From: Flavobacteriales bacterium UBA952
Lineage (GTDB): Bacteria > Bacteroidota > Bacteroidia > Flavobacteriales_D > Crocinitomicaceae
DNA: 64,000 nucleotides
Direction: 5' to 3'
NCBI GenBank assembly: GCA_002293185.1
Contig: DBCS01000008.1
Location: 241,885-305,884, forward strand
Shown here: positions 6,894 through 15,712 of the stretch, piece after piece
How positions within the stretch are numbered: position 1 is the stretch's first letter
Layout of the letters: every line of letters starts with the position of its first letter
The notes under the pieces: model-generated
Seen by the model: only the letters and a program-made list of their open reading frames with translations
Databases searched by the model: none
What the model was told of the DNA's origin: nothing
Position numbers and translations under genes: made by a program

Positions 6894-8705
6894 TTATTTG
6901 CGGATTGCAAGTTTCTTACATACAGTTGTACCGTTAGCTGTAACGTTAACTGTGTACATTCCGCTGTTTAAAGTACTTGTATTGATTTCAACAACTTGTG
7001 TACCATTTACACCAGATAAAGTTTGGTTTGCAACCACTTTACCAGCCATGTCAATTACAGTGATGCTTGCATCAGAAGTATTTTTAACAGTGAAAGTAAT
7101 GCTCGTTGCATCTACAGCTGGGTTAGGAGCTACTTCAAGGCCAAAAGTATTGTTTGCTTCGTTCACGCCCAATGCAGGATCGAAATTCATGCGCACCATT
7201 GGTTGAGAAGTCGTGTAGTACCAAGTGAGGTCTGTCATGTCGTAGTAGTAGCATGTTTGGATAGGAGCCGGACCAGCAGTACCTACTACGAGGTCGTTGG
7301 TAGCACCGCCATCACCGTTAGAACCAGCAACTAATAAGTAAGACTCACCAGCGTTCAATGGATAGTTACCACCTAAGAAAGAAAGTGTAACTTCTGCATC
7401 GAGGTCGTTGGCCGTAAGTACATAAGGGCCCGTTTCGTCGATGTAAAGGAAATCTCCGGATACAGGGTCGATTCCGTATAATTTCAAGAACATTTCTGTA
7501 CCTGCTTCAGCCGCTCCGTTGATGTAAACTGAACCACCACCGATAGTTGTATTGGCGAAGATATCAAAGATGTTACCAACTTCAAAGCCCATACCACCAT
7601 TGAAAGAACCGTTTATAGCTGTTCCGTTGTCACGCGCATAAACATAAGGGTTAATGGCAATTGAGGCCAAATTAGCTAATGTATTGTTAGAGGCGTCGCC
7701 GTCGACGTTTCCGATAGCTACAGCTCCTGAAAGTGCTAAAGTTGTTGTTGCAGATCCAGGTGTAAAAGAAGTGGTACAATCGAGTGTGTCGATGCTGCCA
7801 ACCAATACGGGTGTTGCATTAGAAGTACCAGTGAAAGCACCTGCAGTTGCAGTAAATACTGCATCTTGTTGGTCTAGTGCACCAATATTTTCTACAATAC
7901 CAGAAAATTCGATTTCGGTAACTTGAGATGCAGGAACTTGGTAGTAAGCCAAACGCTCCGCCCAAAAACCTGTAGAACCCCAGTTAATTCCGTTTAATTT
8001 GAGGTCATTGGCTTCGGGAACATAGATTTCAACGTCGTCTACAGCCCAGTACCAACCCCAATAGTCGTTGTCGTTGTAGTAGAACTGCACTTTAACTTGA
8101 GAAGAACCTGCAGCTATTGAAGAAATATCGATGATGGTAACTTCTGGGTTAGCAGAGTTTTGGTTAGGTGTAAAGTAATCTACTTCGTCAGAAATTAAGA
8201 ATTCTGTCCAGTTTGCACCGTTGTCTCCGGATACGCGAATACCACGTGTATCATGCCACCAACGAAAGTTATGGTTGTATTTGATTTTCACAACGCTATG
8301 GGCAGAGCAGTTAATAACACCTACGTTTGTTGCGGTGGTGATGATAGGCGTTCCATCCATGTCTTGGGTATTGTTCGCATCAGAGTTTACAAACAAGAAT
8401 CCGTTTGCAGCAGTTGGCGCAGCAAAAGGGCTCAAGACAGAAACAGGAATAGAACCAGGCGTATTGATAAAGTTCCATTGCTCAGGGTTAGAGCCTGTAC
8501 TTGCGATGGTCCAGTTGGCTGCAGAAGAGAAGTCATCGGACCAAATTATTGTTGCTTTTGCAACTGCAGAGGGCTTGGCGGTTACACTAGACCCCACTTC
8601 AAAAGAAGCTCTTTTGTCTAGACGTGGCGCGTTGATATTTTTCACTTGTGCGTGAAAAGTAACTGCAGCCATGACTGCAATAAAAGATACGTAAAGTTTT
8701 TTCAT
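6894..8705 (-). CDS. T9SS type A cargo protein with jelly-roll-like domain
   Basis: 603 residues from the ATG at 8705. An earlier ATG at 8729 lies upstream of the expected transcription start and would bury the signal peptide (MKKLYVSFIAVMAAVTFHAQ). Residues about 50-230 form a beta-rich domain with F-S-S-A-A-N-W and a W-A-V-D-D-V-E-I end, resembling the choice-of-anchor J/MAM-like adhesion domains of Bacteroidota. The middle part has low-complexity beta repeats. The last 75 residues, from NPAVDATSITF to CKKLAIRK, are a type A T9SS sorting domain, so the protein should be secreted and attached to the surface. Enzymatic activity is not indicated. Confidence 0.88.
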   Translation of the reverse strand: MKKLYVSFIAVMAAVTFHAQVKNINAPRLDKRASFEVGSSVTAKPSAVAKATIIWSDDFSSAANWTIASTGSNPEQWNFINTPGSIPVSVLSPFAAPTAANGFLFVNSDANNTQDMDGTPIITTATNVGVINCSAHSVVKIKYNHNFRWWHDTRGIRVSGDNGANWTEFLISDEVDYFTPNQNSANPEVTIIDISSIAAGSSQVKVQFYYNDNDYWGWYWAVDDVEIYVPEANDLKLNGINWGSTGFWAERLAYYQVPASQVTEIEFSGIVENIGALDQQDAVFTATAGAFTGTSNATPVLVGSIDTLDCTTSFTPGSATTTLALSGAVAIGNVDGDASNNTLANLASIAINPYVYARDNGTAINGSFNGGMGFEVGNIFDIFANTTIGGGSVYINGAAEAGTEMFLKLYGIDPVSGDFLYIDETGPYVLTANDLDAEVTLSFLGGNYPLNAGESYLLVAGSNGDGGATNDLVVGTAGPAPIQTCYYYDMTDLTWYYTTSQPMVRMNFDPALGVNEANNTFGLEVAPNPAVDATSITFTVKNTSDASITVIDMAGKVVANQTLSGVNGTQVVEINTSTLNSGMYTVNVTANGTTVCKKLAIRK

Positions 8706-8730
8706 TATTGATAAGTTTAGATGATTCATA

Positions 8731-8761
8731 CAAATATAGGTAAAATTGAAAAAATCTCCAA
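8731..8761 (-). promoter_or_regulatory. Promoter of T9SS cargo gene (TTG-N20-TATATTTG)
   Basis: Minus-strand TTG at 8761-8759, 20-base spacer, TATATTTG at 8738-8731. The expected start of transcription is near 8726, which supports the ATG at 8705 rather than 8729. Confidence 0.75.
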
Positions 8762-9727
8762 TTAATACGTTCTTGAAAATAAAAATTCTGCGAGTTCAGT
8801 TAATTCTATTTTGGAACCAACATTTTCTATTTGTTCTAATGAATTAAGCGCCTTTTGATGATGAAGCTGCATTTTTTGCTCGCAGTAGTATCGGGCGCCA
8901 AGGACTGTGTACAATTCTTGTGTTTGTTGAACCTTTAAATCGGGGTCTAGGGTTTGTTCTAGTTGTTGGAGCAGCGCTAATTGTGTTGGATTAGCCGCCT
9001 GTTTTGCACTGATAGAGAGTAATGTTTTTTTGTTGGCTAATACATCTCCACCAATTTGCTTGCCGACCTCGGCACTTTGACCAAATAGGTCTAATAGGTC
9101 GTCTTGGATTTGAAAAGCCAAACCGAGTTGTTCACCGAAAGTATAAAGCAACTCGGCGTCTTTTTGATTTGCACCTCCAACAATACCGCCCATTTGCAAA
9201 GCGCAGCCTAAGAGTACTGATGTCTTGAGCCGAATCATTTCCATGTACTCCGCCTCGCTTACTTCGTTGCGTTGCTCAAAATCCATATCCATTTGCTGCC
9301 CTTCACAGACCTCTATTGCTGTTTGGTTAAAAATCTTAAAAAGCGTTTGAAATAGATGAGCATCATAATTTGCTAAATGCGCATAGGCCTTTACGAGCAA
9401 TACATCGCCCGATAAAATTCCGATACTCGGATTCCATTTTTCATGTACCGTGGCCTGACCCCTTCTCAATGGGGCGTTGTCCATGATGTCGTCATGGATC
9501 AGAGAGAAATTATGGAAATATTCTATTGCAGTAGCGGCCGGAAGCGCCTGCTCAAAAGACCCGGAGCACATTTTACAGGCCATTAAGCTCAACATAGGCC
9601 GCATGCGCTTACCTCCTAACTTTAGAAAATAGCGCAGTGGGTCATAAAGGTTGGCTGGTGCGTCAGGAAATCTTTCTTGCTGTAAGGCGTTTTCTAAATA
9701 GGCGCTGTAGGTACCAAGTGTTTTCAT
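8762..9727 (-). CDS. Polyprenyl diphosphate synthase, probably short-chain (FPP/GGPP)
   Basis: 321 residues. Two aspartate-rich motifs of trans-prenyltransferases are present: DDIMD at 79-83 and DDLLD at 209-213, with GGKRMRP at 38-44 for isopentenyl diphosphate binding. The residue five positions before the first motif is aromatic (Phe74), which in this family usually limits chain length to C15-C20, so farnesyl or geranylgeranyl diphosphate is the likely product rather than a long quinone side chain. That size assignment is inferred. It probably feeds isoprenoid synthesis in the cytoplasm. It lies 34 bases upstream of the T9SS cargo gene start region on the same strand, but that gene has its own promoter. 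Confidence 0.92.
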   Translation of the reverse strand: MKTLGTYSAYLENALQQERFPDAPANLYDPLRYFLKLGGKRMRPMLSLMACKMCSGSFEQALPAATAIEYFHNFSLIHDDIMDNAPLRRGQATVHEKWNPSIGILSGDVLLVKAYAHLANYDAHLFQTLFKIFNQTAIEVCEGQQMDMDFEQRNEVSEAEYMEMIRLKTSVLLGCALQMGGIVGGANQKDAELLYTFGEQLGLAFQIQDDLLDLFGQSAEVGKQIGGDVLANKKTLLSISAKQAANPTQLALLQQLEQTLDPDLKVQQTQELYTVLGARYYCEQKMQLHHQKALNSLEQIENVGSKIELTELAEFLFSRTY

Positions 9728-9761
9728 TCATGAAAAACATAGAATTCGTAAAAAGGTTTAC

Positions 9762-10490
9762 TTACAACCACCTAAAAAGATCGTTAAATAGACTTTTCCC
9801 CCATGGAGTAGAGCCGTAATCTTTTTCTATCTTTTGTCGCAGTTCAGCAATGGTAAATACTTTGTTTTTACCAGGGTTTAAGAGCAATTCTTCTTGTTTG
9901 GGTTTCGAAAGGTCTATTTTCTTGGCAAAGTAGACAATCCCGCCATCTTCTGTAGCTAAGCCAAGTATAGTACCCGGCAAGCCACAGAAACCCTCTGGAC
10001 CAACCGACGGTGTTAAGAGAGGAGAATACCATGCATACAGTCTTGTACTGTCATTTTTTTGATAAATAGCTTTTCTGCATTCATAGCCACAAATAATGCG
10101 TTTGCCTTCGGTTATTTTCCAAATTCTCTGAGGAAGGCTGTCCTGAACATATACATTTTGACCAAATACCGCAAGCATCATGAGTTGGCTGCTTTCATTG
10201 AGGTTTTGGTAGTAGGCATTTTTGGTGGTTAGCCAGGCCATTTCTTCTGGTTCGTTGCTCGGTAACACTGCAAAATAAGAGGAGGTGTCATTGAATGCAA
10301 GTTGAAAAGATTCGATCCGAATCTTATTTGCCTCCGTGACAAAACGCTTCATGCGCTGATCATTGAAACGCTTTTCTAGGTTGGTGCGGCGTTCAAAAAT
10401 GATCTTGCCTGATGAAATGTAATCGGTTTGTGCCCAAGCCTGCAGGCTCAGCAATACGGCACTAATGCCACATACGAAGATCTTCTTCAC
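9762..10490 (-). CDS. GLPGLI family secreted protein
   Basis: 242 residues from a GTG start at 10490; there is no suitable ATG nearby. The signal peptide MKKIFVCGISAVLLSLQAWAQ is followed by an all-beta protein. The family motif appears as G-F-C-G-L-P-G-T-I-L-G-L (about 167-178) and then D-G-G-I-V-Y-F-A. GLPGLI proteins are widespread in Bacteroidota, are predicted to be periplasmic or surface proteins, and are often encoded beside TonB-receptor-like barrels, as here. Their biochemical role is not established. The start lies 29 bases inside the end of the barrel gene, so translation is probably coupled. Confidence 0.9.
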   Translation of the reverse strand: MKKIFVCGISAVLLSLQAWAQTDYISSGKIIFERRTNLEKRFNDQRMKRFVTEANKIRIESFQLAFNDTSSYFAVLPSNEPEEMAWLTTKNAYYQNLNESSQLMMLAVFGQNVYVQDSLPQRIWKITEGKRIICGYECRKAIYQKNDSTRLYAWYSPLLTPSVGPEGFCGLPGTILGLATEDGGIVYFAKKIDLSKPKQEELLLNPGKNKVFTIAELRQKIEKDYGSTPWGKSLFNDLFRWL

Positions 10491-13206
10491 GGGTTTTGTT
10501 GTTGTTAAATTTGTAAGTCAAGCGCAATAAAAAATAGCGTGTAATAATGCGCGTGTAGTTGTCGGTGATCATGTTGCCGCTCACGGTGCGCTGCAAGTTG
10601 ATATTTTGGTTGAGTAAGTCATTGATGGACAAACCAAGGATCAGGTTTTCAGTTTTTAAGAATGCTTTTTGCAACTCGAGATCGACAATAAAGAAGTCGC
10701 GGTTAAAGGCGTCGGCACGTCCGCGGTTCAGGGTATAGTTGAGTTCCCATTTGAAACGCAAATGTGCAGGTAAGCGCCAATCTCCATTGAAGAAATAATT
10801 TTGGGTTGAGTAGGGTTGGTTGGAGAAGGTGCTCAATGTGGTAACAGGATTTACATAAGTGTAGTCTGACCCCACGTTTAACTCTAAACTATCAAGGCTT
10901 ATTTCTATTGAAAATGCGCCGTTGAGTGTTGTGGTGCTCGTCGTATTGAGCTGGTTATTAATGAAGTTATTATTTCTGAAATATGACGCATTGAAGCTTG
11001 GTTCAAAAGTGAGTTTTCTGTTTAGGATAGGATAACCCCCGCCGGCGTAAATGGTAGCAAACATATTACCATCGACATTGACTGTTTTTGAAATGGTGCG
11101 GCCAAACTGGTCAAAAGTAGTGCTGTTTCCAAATGCATTTTGAGTAAAAGTGGCATTACCACCAGACCAAATATAGCGGCCGGTCATTGCTTGCCACACA
11201 TTGGCATTGAAATTAAGCTGGTGCTGATAGTTGGGTTTGAGATCAGGGTTACCTTCTTGGATGCGGTTTGGGTTGGTGTTGTCTCTGACCGGTTGGAGGT
11301 CATTAGCACTTGGTGGAGCAGAGTAGGTGCTGTAGCGGATGCTCATGCGCTGGGCCATACTTGGCTTGAACTGGTAAGAGAAATTGGGCAAGAAGTTGGA
11401 GATATTCTGATTGATGCCTATGCCAGAAAATTGATTAATGTTGTCAATTTGAATATTGCGATAACCTAAACCTCCTGAAATGCGGTGGCTTTTGATGAGA
11501 TAGGTAAGGATCATAGTGCCGCGCTGTTGAAAACGCTCATTGATGAAGTCATTGGTAAATAGGCTATCCACCAAGTTAAATGTTCCGTTTAAATCGGGAT
11601 TGTACGTATAGCGTGCTTGGCTGGAGTTGCCCAGTTCTAAAAAGTATTCTGTCGTGAGCAAGAAATTTTTGGACAAGGGCTCAGTAAAAGTAAGGGTGCC
11701 GTATTGGGTATTACTGAGGTTATTGTTTAACTTCTTCTGATTAATGAGCGTATCAAAGCCCATGGCTTCTGTGTTGGTGACGAGTTGCCCATCAGAATTA
11801 TTATCGTTGTAGCGCAAAATGTACTTTGCTTCGAATTCACGGTCAGGTTTGCCAAACTTTCTTCTGAGGATGGCTTCTGAATTACTGCTGATACCTTCAG
11901 AATCGTAATTGTTATTGATATTTGTTAGAAGGTAAGAGGCGAAGTCATTGTCTCTAAAATCATTGATAGAGGTATTGTCTTGGGTACCTTGATCAAAATG
12001 CAAATTAGGTTTGATTTCGAGTTTGGTCAAAGAGTCGATATCAAATTGTAAGTTCATATTTAAGCGATGCGAGCTACTTAACGTTTGGTCGTTGGTCGAA
12101 TCCTTGGTGTAATAAGAGCTATCGGCCAAAAAGTACTGGGTTTGAGAGCTCGAGTTGGCCTGCAAACGACTATCGTAATAGGCATAATTTACACCAAGTT
12201 TGACCTTCTTGGAGAGGCGGTCATTGTAGTAAATTCCGGTTTTGAGGGTTTGTGGAATTCCTGAGTTGTTGCCACGCGAGTCTCGGTCCCAGAAGTTCAT
12301 GCCACTGGCATCTCTTTCGTTATCTAAACCAAATTTGTTCATATCGCCAAAACCAAAACTTGATTTTGGGGTATTGGAGGCCAACATAAAAACAGATATT
12401 TTTTGTGTCTTATCGAACTTATTGAACAGGAGTTCGGACTCGTAAAAGGCTTCGTCGGCTGCACCTTGGTTGAGGTCAGAGGCTACGGCTGCTTTACCGA
12501 AGTAACCGCGTTTGGCTTCGTCTTTGAGCTTGAGGTCTAGCACTTGTATTTTATCGTCTTCGCCGGCTGCGGCATCTTCGTTTTTCTTTTCGTAAATCTG
12601 AACAGATTCAACACCATTCGCTGCCAAATTTTTGGTAGCTATAGTGGGGTCAGAACCAAAAAATTCGTCACCGTCTACCAACACCTGACTAATTTCTTTT
12701 CCTTGAGAGGAAATGCTGCCATCGTCTTCGACTTTTATTCCGGGTAATTTTTTAAGAAGGTCTTCTACAACTGCGTTTTCAGCAACTTTAAACGAATCTG
12801 CCACATAAATGAGCGTGTCGCCACTGAAGTACATTGCGTTTCGGTTGCGCGTTACCACAACATCTTTGACATCTTGAACCTTAGGGTAAAGCCGAATATC
12901 GGGTAACTCGTAGATTGGTTTTTTGGCGGACCCTAATAGGTATATGCTCCGTGGTGTCCAATTGCTGTGTTCGATAATAATTTGAAAGGAATCGAGCGGA
13001 AGGTCGGTCATGGAAAATTCACCGTTGCTATTACTTCTTGTGTAACGCACCAAAACGGAATCTCGGAGATGAATGGCCATGATGCTTGCCTGATGGATCG
13101 GGGTAACACCAGATGTATCGACAACACGGCCAGTTACTTTCATGTTTTGGCTAAAGAGCAAGTTGCAAAAAATAACTGAAAAACTAAGTAGGAGAATTTT
13201 TTTCAT
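10462..13206 (-). CDS. Outer-membrane beta-barrel, TonB-dependent-receptor-like
   Basis: 914 residues from the ATG at 13206; starting at 13260 would put 18 residues before an obvious signal peptide (MKKILLLSFSVIFCNLLFSQ). Residues about 24-110 are a carboxypeptidase-regulatory-like beta-sandwich (VTGRVVDTSGVTPIHQA), followed by a plug-like domain (DVVVTRNRNAMYFSGDTL, LLKKLPGIKVEDDG, QVLVDGDEFFG) and a C-terminal barrel rich in aromatic beta strands and N/S-rich loops. This architecture matches the outer-membrane beta-barrel family often paired with GLPGLI proteins. It might import a ligand, or help export or modify a peptide. It is the middle gene of the lipoprotein-barrel-GLPGLI operon. Confidence 0.88.
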   Translation of the reverse strand: MKKILLLSFSVIFCNLLFSQNMKVTGRVVDTSGVTPIHQASIMAIHLRDSVLVRYTRSNSNGEFSMTDLPLDSFQIIIEHSNWTPRSIYLLGSAKKPIYELPDIRLYPKVQDVKDVVVTRNRNAMYFSGDTLIYVADSFKVAENAVVEDLLKKLPGIKVEDDGSISSQGKEISQVLVDGDEFFGSDPTIATKNLAANGVESVQIYEKKNEDAAAGEDDKIQVLDLKLKDEAKRGYFGKAAVASDLNQGAADEAFYESELLFNKFDKTQKISVFMLASNTPKSSFGFGDMNKFGLDNERDASGMNFWDRDSRGNNSGIPQTLKTGIYYNDRLSKKVKLGVNYAYYDSRLQANSSSQTQYFLADSSYYTKDSTNDQTLSSSHRLNMNLQFDIDSLTKLEIKPNLHFDQGTQDNTSINDFRDNDFASYLLTNINNNYDSEGISSNSEAILRRKFGKPDREFEAKYILRYNDNNSDGQLVTNTEAMGFDTLINQKKLNNNLSNTQYGTLTFTEPLSKNFLLTTEYFLELGNSSQARYTYNPDLNGTFNLVDSLFTNDFINERFQQRGTMILTYLIKSHRISGGLGYRNIQIDNINQFSGIGINQNISNFLPNFSYQFKPSMAQRMSIRYSTYSAPPSANDLQPVRDNTNPNRIQEGNPDLKPNYQHQLNFNANVWQAMTGRYIWSGGNATFTQNAFGNSTTFDQFGRTISKTVNVDGNMFATIYAGGGYPILNRKLTFEPSFNASYFRNNNFINNQLNTTSTTTLNGAFSIEISLDSLELNVGSDYTYVNPVTTLSTFSNQPYSTQNYFFNGDWRLPAHLRFKWELNYTLNRGRADAFNRDFFIVDLELQKAFLKTENLILGLSINDLLNQNINLQRTVSGNMITDNYTRIITRYFLLRLTYKFNNNKTREEDLRMWH

Positions 13207-13259
13207 GAAATTAGGAGTCGATAAGGTCTTGTTAACGTTTGAAATACTAAATAGTTGCA

Positions 13260-14048
13260 TTATTTTTTTTCTAGAGCAGTAAGTACCTGATACTGCAAGC
13301 CTGATGCATCGTTCACCTCTTGAAACTGTAAAGTAAAAGCTTGATGCGCATAAATATTTGGATTCTTTTGAAATGACAATAGTATGTTGTCATTCGGGGC
13401 ATAGGCTAAGTTTGTAGAAAAATTGTTGTTTCCAAACTGTACAAACTTCTTATTAAATGCTTCGTCAAATCCTTGACAATTGAGTGCAAAAGCGCCCTCT
13501 TGATTTTGCATGTCAGAAATCGAATTGAGGTCTTTTTGTATGGCGGCGTGTTGCTTGGCATTGAGCTGCTTTTGTTGGAACACGCTGTTATTTTTTGGAT
13601 TGTTCACTTTTCGGTAATAAGTGGCAATGGGTCGCTGACTGGCGTCGTAAAAAACACGCGTTTGGTGCAGTTCAAGATTTGAAAGACGTAAATTCTCCTT
13701 ATCAACTTGCACCATACTCAGCACTTCTTTTAGGAAGTAAAATGTAGAGGTTACTTTGATACCATTGGTGTCGGATCTTTCTAAGGTGGCTTTTAAAATT
13801 TCGCCGTGTGTACCTAAGAAAACTTTTGATTGTAGAATGTAGCCAGATTTGTGCGTAAAAAGTAGAGATTGCAAAGTTTTTAGGTCCTTTCTTTGCTCGA
13901 TTTTTTCTTGGTAGTTCAAAAAGGCATCTAGGCCTTTAAATGTAGGCTCGAAAACAACATGGGTCTTTTCCTTGCTGTTGTCTTTTGGTTTTTCGTTGCA
14001 TGCGATGACCAAAAACCCGAGTAAGCCAAATAAAAAATAAATTTTCAC
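13260..14048 (-). CDS. Lipoprotein of unknown function
   Basis: 262 residues from a GTG at 14048. The N-terminus MKIYFLFGLLGFLVIACNEK has a clear lipobox VIAC and predicts a lipid-anchored envelope protein. The mature part is charged, with segments such as KTHVVFEPTFKGLDAFLNY and YYRKVNNPKNNSVFQQKQL, and contains no motif I recognise. It ends 54 bases before the start of the barrel gene on the same strand, suggesting co-transcription and a role with that barrel and the GLPGLI protein. Confidence 0.78.
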   Translation of the reverse strand: MKIYFLFGLLGFLVIACNEKPKDNSKEKTHVVFEPTFKGLDAFLNYQEKIEQRKDLKTLQSLLFTHKSGYILQSKVFLGTHGEILKATLERSDTNGIKVTSTFYFLKEVLSMVQVDKENLRLSNLELHQTRVFYDASQRPIATYYRKVNNPKNNSVFQQKQLNAKQHAAIQKDLNSISDMQNQEGAFALNCQGFDEAFNKKFVQFGNNNFSTNLAYAPNDNILLSFQKNPNIYAHQAFTLQFQEVNDASGLQYQVLTALEKK

Positions 14049-14124
14049 GAGGTAAAATTACAAATACTTAGTTGATACTTGCTGTTTCAACGCAGAAAGA
14101 CCATTTTACTGTGTCAAAACTCCG

Positions 14125-14132
14125 TATTTTTG
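14125..14132 (+). promoter_or_regulatory. -7 box TATTTTTG four bases before ruvX ATG
   Basis: TATTTTTG ends at 14132 and the ATG is at 14137. Transcription would start about at the ATG. No clear TTG at the expected upstream distance. Confidence 0.5.
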
Positions 14133-14136
14133 AACC

Positions 14137-14544
14137 ATGTCTGTTGTACTTTGCATAGATTTTGGCCTCAAACGCTGCGGATTGGCAATCAGCGACCCCA
14201 ATCGCATCATTGCCAGTCCTCTGCAAACCATCGATTCTTCGATCCTTGAAAATTGGCTCGAGCAAGAAATCCCCAAACGTCAAATTACTGAAATCGTACT
14301 TGGTTACCCTACGCGTCTAGACGGCTCGGACTCCCATGTCACCCAAAATATTCGTTTACTAAAGTCGGTATTAGAAGAAAAGTTTTCAAACATACCGATT
14401 CACTTATTCGATGAGCGCTTTTCTTCCAAAATGGCGAGCTCGGCTATCGCGCAGATGGGTCACAAAAAAAAGAAGCAAGACAAAGGCCTTATAGATCAGG
14501 TTGCCGCCGCCATGATTTTACAAGAATTCTTGGGCCAAAGCTAA
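14137..14544 (+). CDS. ruvX: Putative pre-16S rRNA nuclease / Holliday junction resolvase RuvX (YqgF)
   Basis: 135 residues, the usual length. RNase H-like fold: an N-terminal catalytic-type Asp8 in CIDFGLKRCGLAIS, the strand-turn IVLGYPTRLDGSDS, the conserved DERFSS segment (about 91-96), and the C-terminal Asp near 119 in DQVAAAMIL. The family processes the 5' end of 16S rRNA in bacteria and was earlier proposed as a Holliday junction resolvase. The gene begins a short rightward group with def and a lipoprotein, although def has its own promoter-like element. Confidence 0.93.
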   Translation: MSVVLCIDFGLKRCGLAISDPNRIIASPLQTIDSSILENWLEQEIPKRQITEIVLGYPTRLDGSDSHVTQNIRLLKSVLEEKFSNIPIHLFDERFSSKMASSAIAQMGHKKKKQDKGLIDQVAAAMILQEFLGQS

Positions 14545-14559
14545 ACCTTGTTAAATTTG
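14530..14559 (+). promoter_or_regulatory. Promoter of def (TTG-N19-TAAATTTG), leaderless
   Basis: TTG 14530-14532 inside the ruvX 3' end, 19-base spacer, TAAATTTG 14552-14559, then four bases and the def ATG at 14564. Predicts transcription starting at the start codon. Confidence 0.7.
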
Positions 14560-14563
14560 TAGC

Positions 14564-15163
14564 ATGATTTTACCAATTGTAGCCTATGGCGACCCCGTCT
14601 TGAAGAAAGAAGCCGAAGAAATCGACCAAAACTATCCAGATTTACAAAAGCTTATTGCCGATATGTTTGAAACCATGTATCATGCAAAAGGTGTTGGCTT
14701 GGCTGCCCCACAAATTGGCAAGAGCATCCGACTTTTCATTGTAGACGGAAGCCCCTTTGCCGATGAAGAAGATGAAGAACCAGACCCGATGGCAGCCGGA
14801 ATCGAGAACTTCAAAAAGGTTTTTATTAATCCGATTATCGAGGAAGAAAGCGGTGTGAAGTGGGCTTTTCAAGAAGGCTGCTTATCCATTCCGGGTATCC
14901 GCGAAAATGTGCAGCGTCAGCAACAAGTGCTCATTACCTACTACGACGAAAACTGGAATTTCCACGAAGAGACCTTCGACGGTTATGCAGCGCGTATCAT
15001 TCAGCACGAGTACGATCATGTTGAAGGGGTGCTTTTTACGGATCACCTGAGTCCTTTAAAGAAAAAATTATTGCTCAAACGTTTAGGAAATATCACACTA
15101 GGCGCCATCAACGTAGATTATAAAATGAGCTTCCCCGGCACTAAAAAACAACGCATGATTTAA
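14564..15163 (+). CDS. def: Peptide deformylase
   Basis: 199 residues. It removes the formyl group from nascent protein N-termini. All three family motifs are visible: GVGLAAPQIG (43-52), EGCLS with metal ligand Cys106, and HEYDH with His148, Glu149 and His152. An acidic insertion (FADEEDEEPDP, about 65-75) separates the first two motifs, as in other Bacteroidota deformylases. It lies 20 bases after ruvX and 10 bases before a lipoprotein gene. Confidence 0.97.
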   Translation: MILPIVAYGDPVLKKEAEEIDQNYPDLQKLIADMFETMYHAKGVGLAAPQIGKSIRLFIVDGSPFADEEDEEPDPMAAGIENFKKVFINPIIEEESGVKWAFQEGCLSIPGIRENVQRQQQVLITYYDENWNFHEETFDGYAARIIQHEYDHVEGVLFTDHLSPLKKKLLLKRLGNITLGAINVDYKMSFPGTKKQRMI

Positions 15164-15172
15164 TCTTCACTT

Positions 15173-15712
15173 ATGAAAATATTCCCTTCTCTATTTTTTA
15201 TTTCCATCTTGATTTTGGCAGCTTGCCAGAACAGTCCTGAAAAACAATCTAAAAAAACGGAGTTGCGCGACCGAATCACTTTTTATGAAGATTCACTAGC
15301 TACACTGCAAAAAGACCCCAAAAAAGCGGCGCAAATAACAAGTTTGGCTCAAATAGAACTCATTAATCGTTTAAAGGCTTACAGCCGGGCTTTTCCGAAA
15401 GATACGTTCAGTGCAGATTGTCTTTTTAAAACGCACATGATCTATGAGCAATTGCGCGCACCCCTGGAGGCCAGGGCCTACGCAGACACCTTACTTGAGC
15501 GCTTTCCAAATTACAAAAACCGTTCGCTTTTGCTCGAAAGTTTGGCGAGTTCTTACGACATGAACATGCCAAGAGATACAACAAAGGTTCGTTACTACTT
15601 CAATTTACTACTCCAAGAGCCCACCACCACTAAAGAACAAAAAATGGACATCAAGAAGCGCTTGGCGCAGCTTGAGCTCACTTTTGAGCAGTATATCATT
15701 CAGAAGAACTAA
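15173..15712 (+). CDS. Lipoprotein with TPR-like helical repeats
   Basis: 179 residues. The signal peptide with lipobox LAAC predicts an envelope lipoprotein. The mature part is helical with a pattern resembling tetratricopeptide repeats (L-I-N-R-L-K-A-Y-S-R-A-F-P, A-D-T-L-L-E-R-F-P, K-K-R-L-A-Q-L). This suggests a protein-protein interaction module, but no specific family is recognised. Probably co-transcribed with def. Its TAA stop overlaps the opposing aroA stop within the same four bases. Confidence 0.8.
   Translation: MKIFPSLFFISILILAACQNSPEKQSKKTELRDRITFYEDSLATLQKDPKKAAQITSLAQIELINRLKAYSRAFPKDTFSADCLFKTHMIYEQLRAPLEARAYADTLLERFPNYKNRSLLLESLASSYDMNMPRDTTKVRYYFNLLLQEPTTTKEQKMDIKKRLAQLELTFEQYIIQKN

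Noticed and set aside
6898..8655. Open frames on the plus strand across the T9SS cargo gene
   Set aside because: They have no signal, family match or promoter and are antisense shadows of the real gene.
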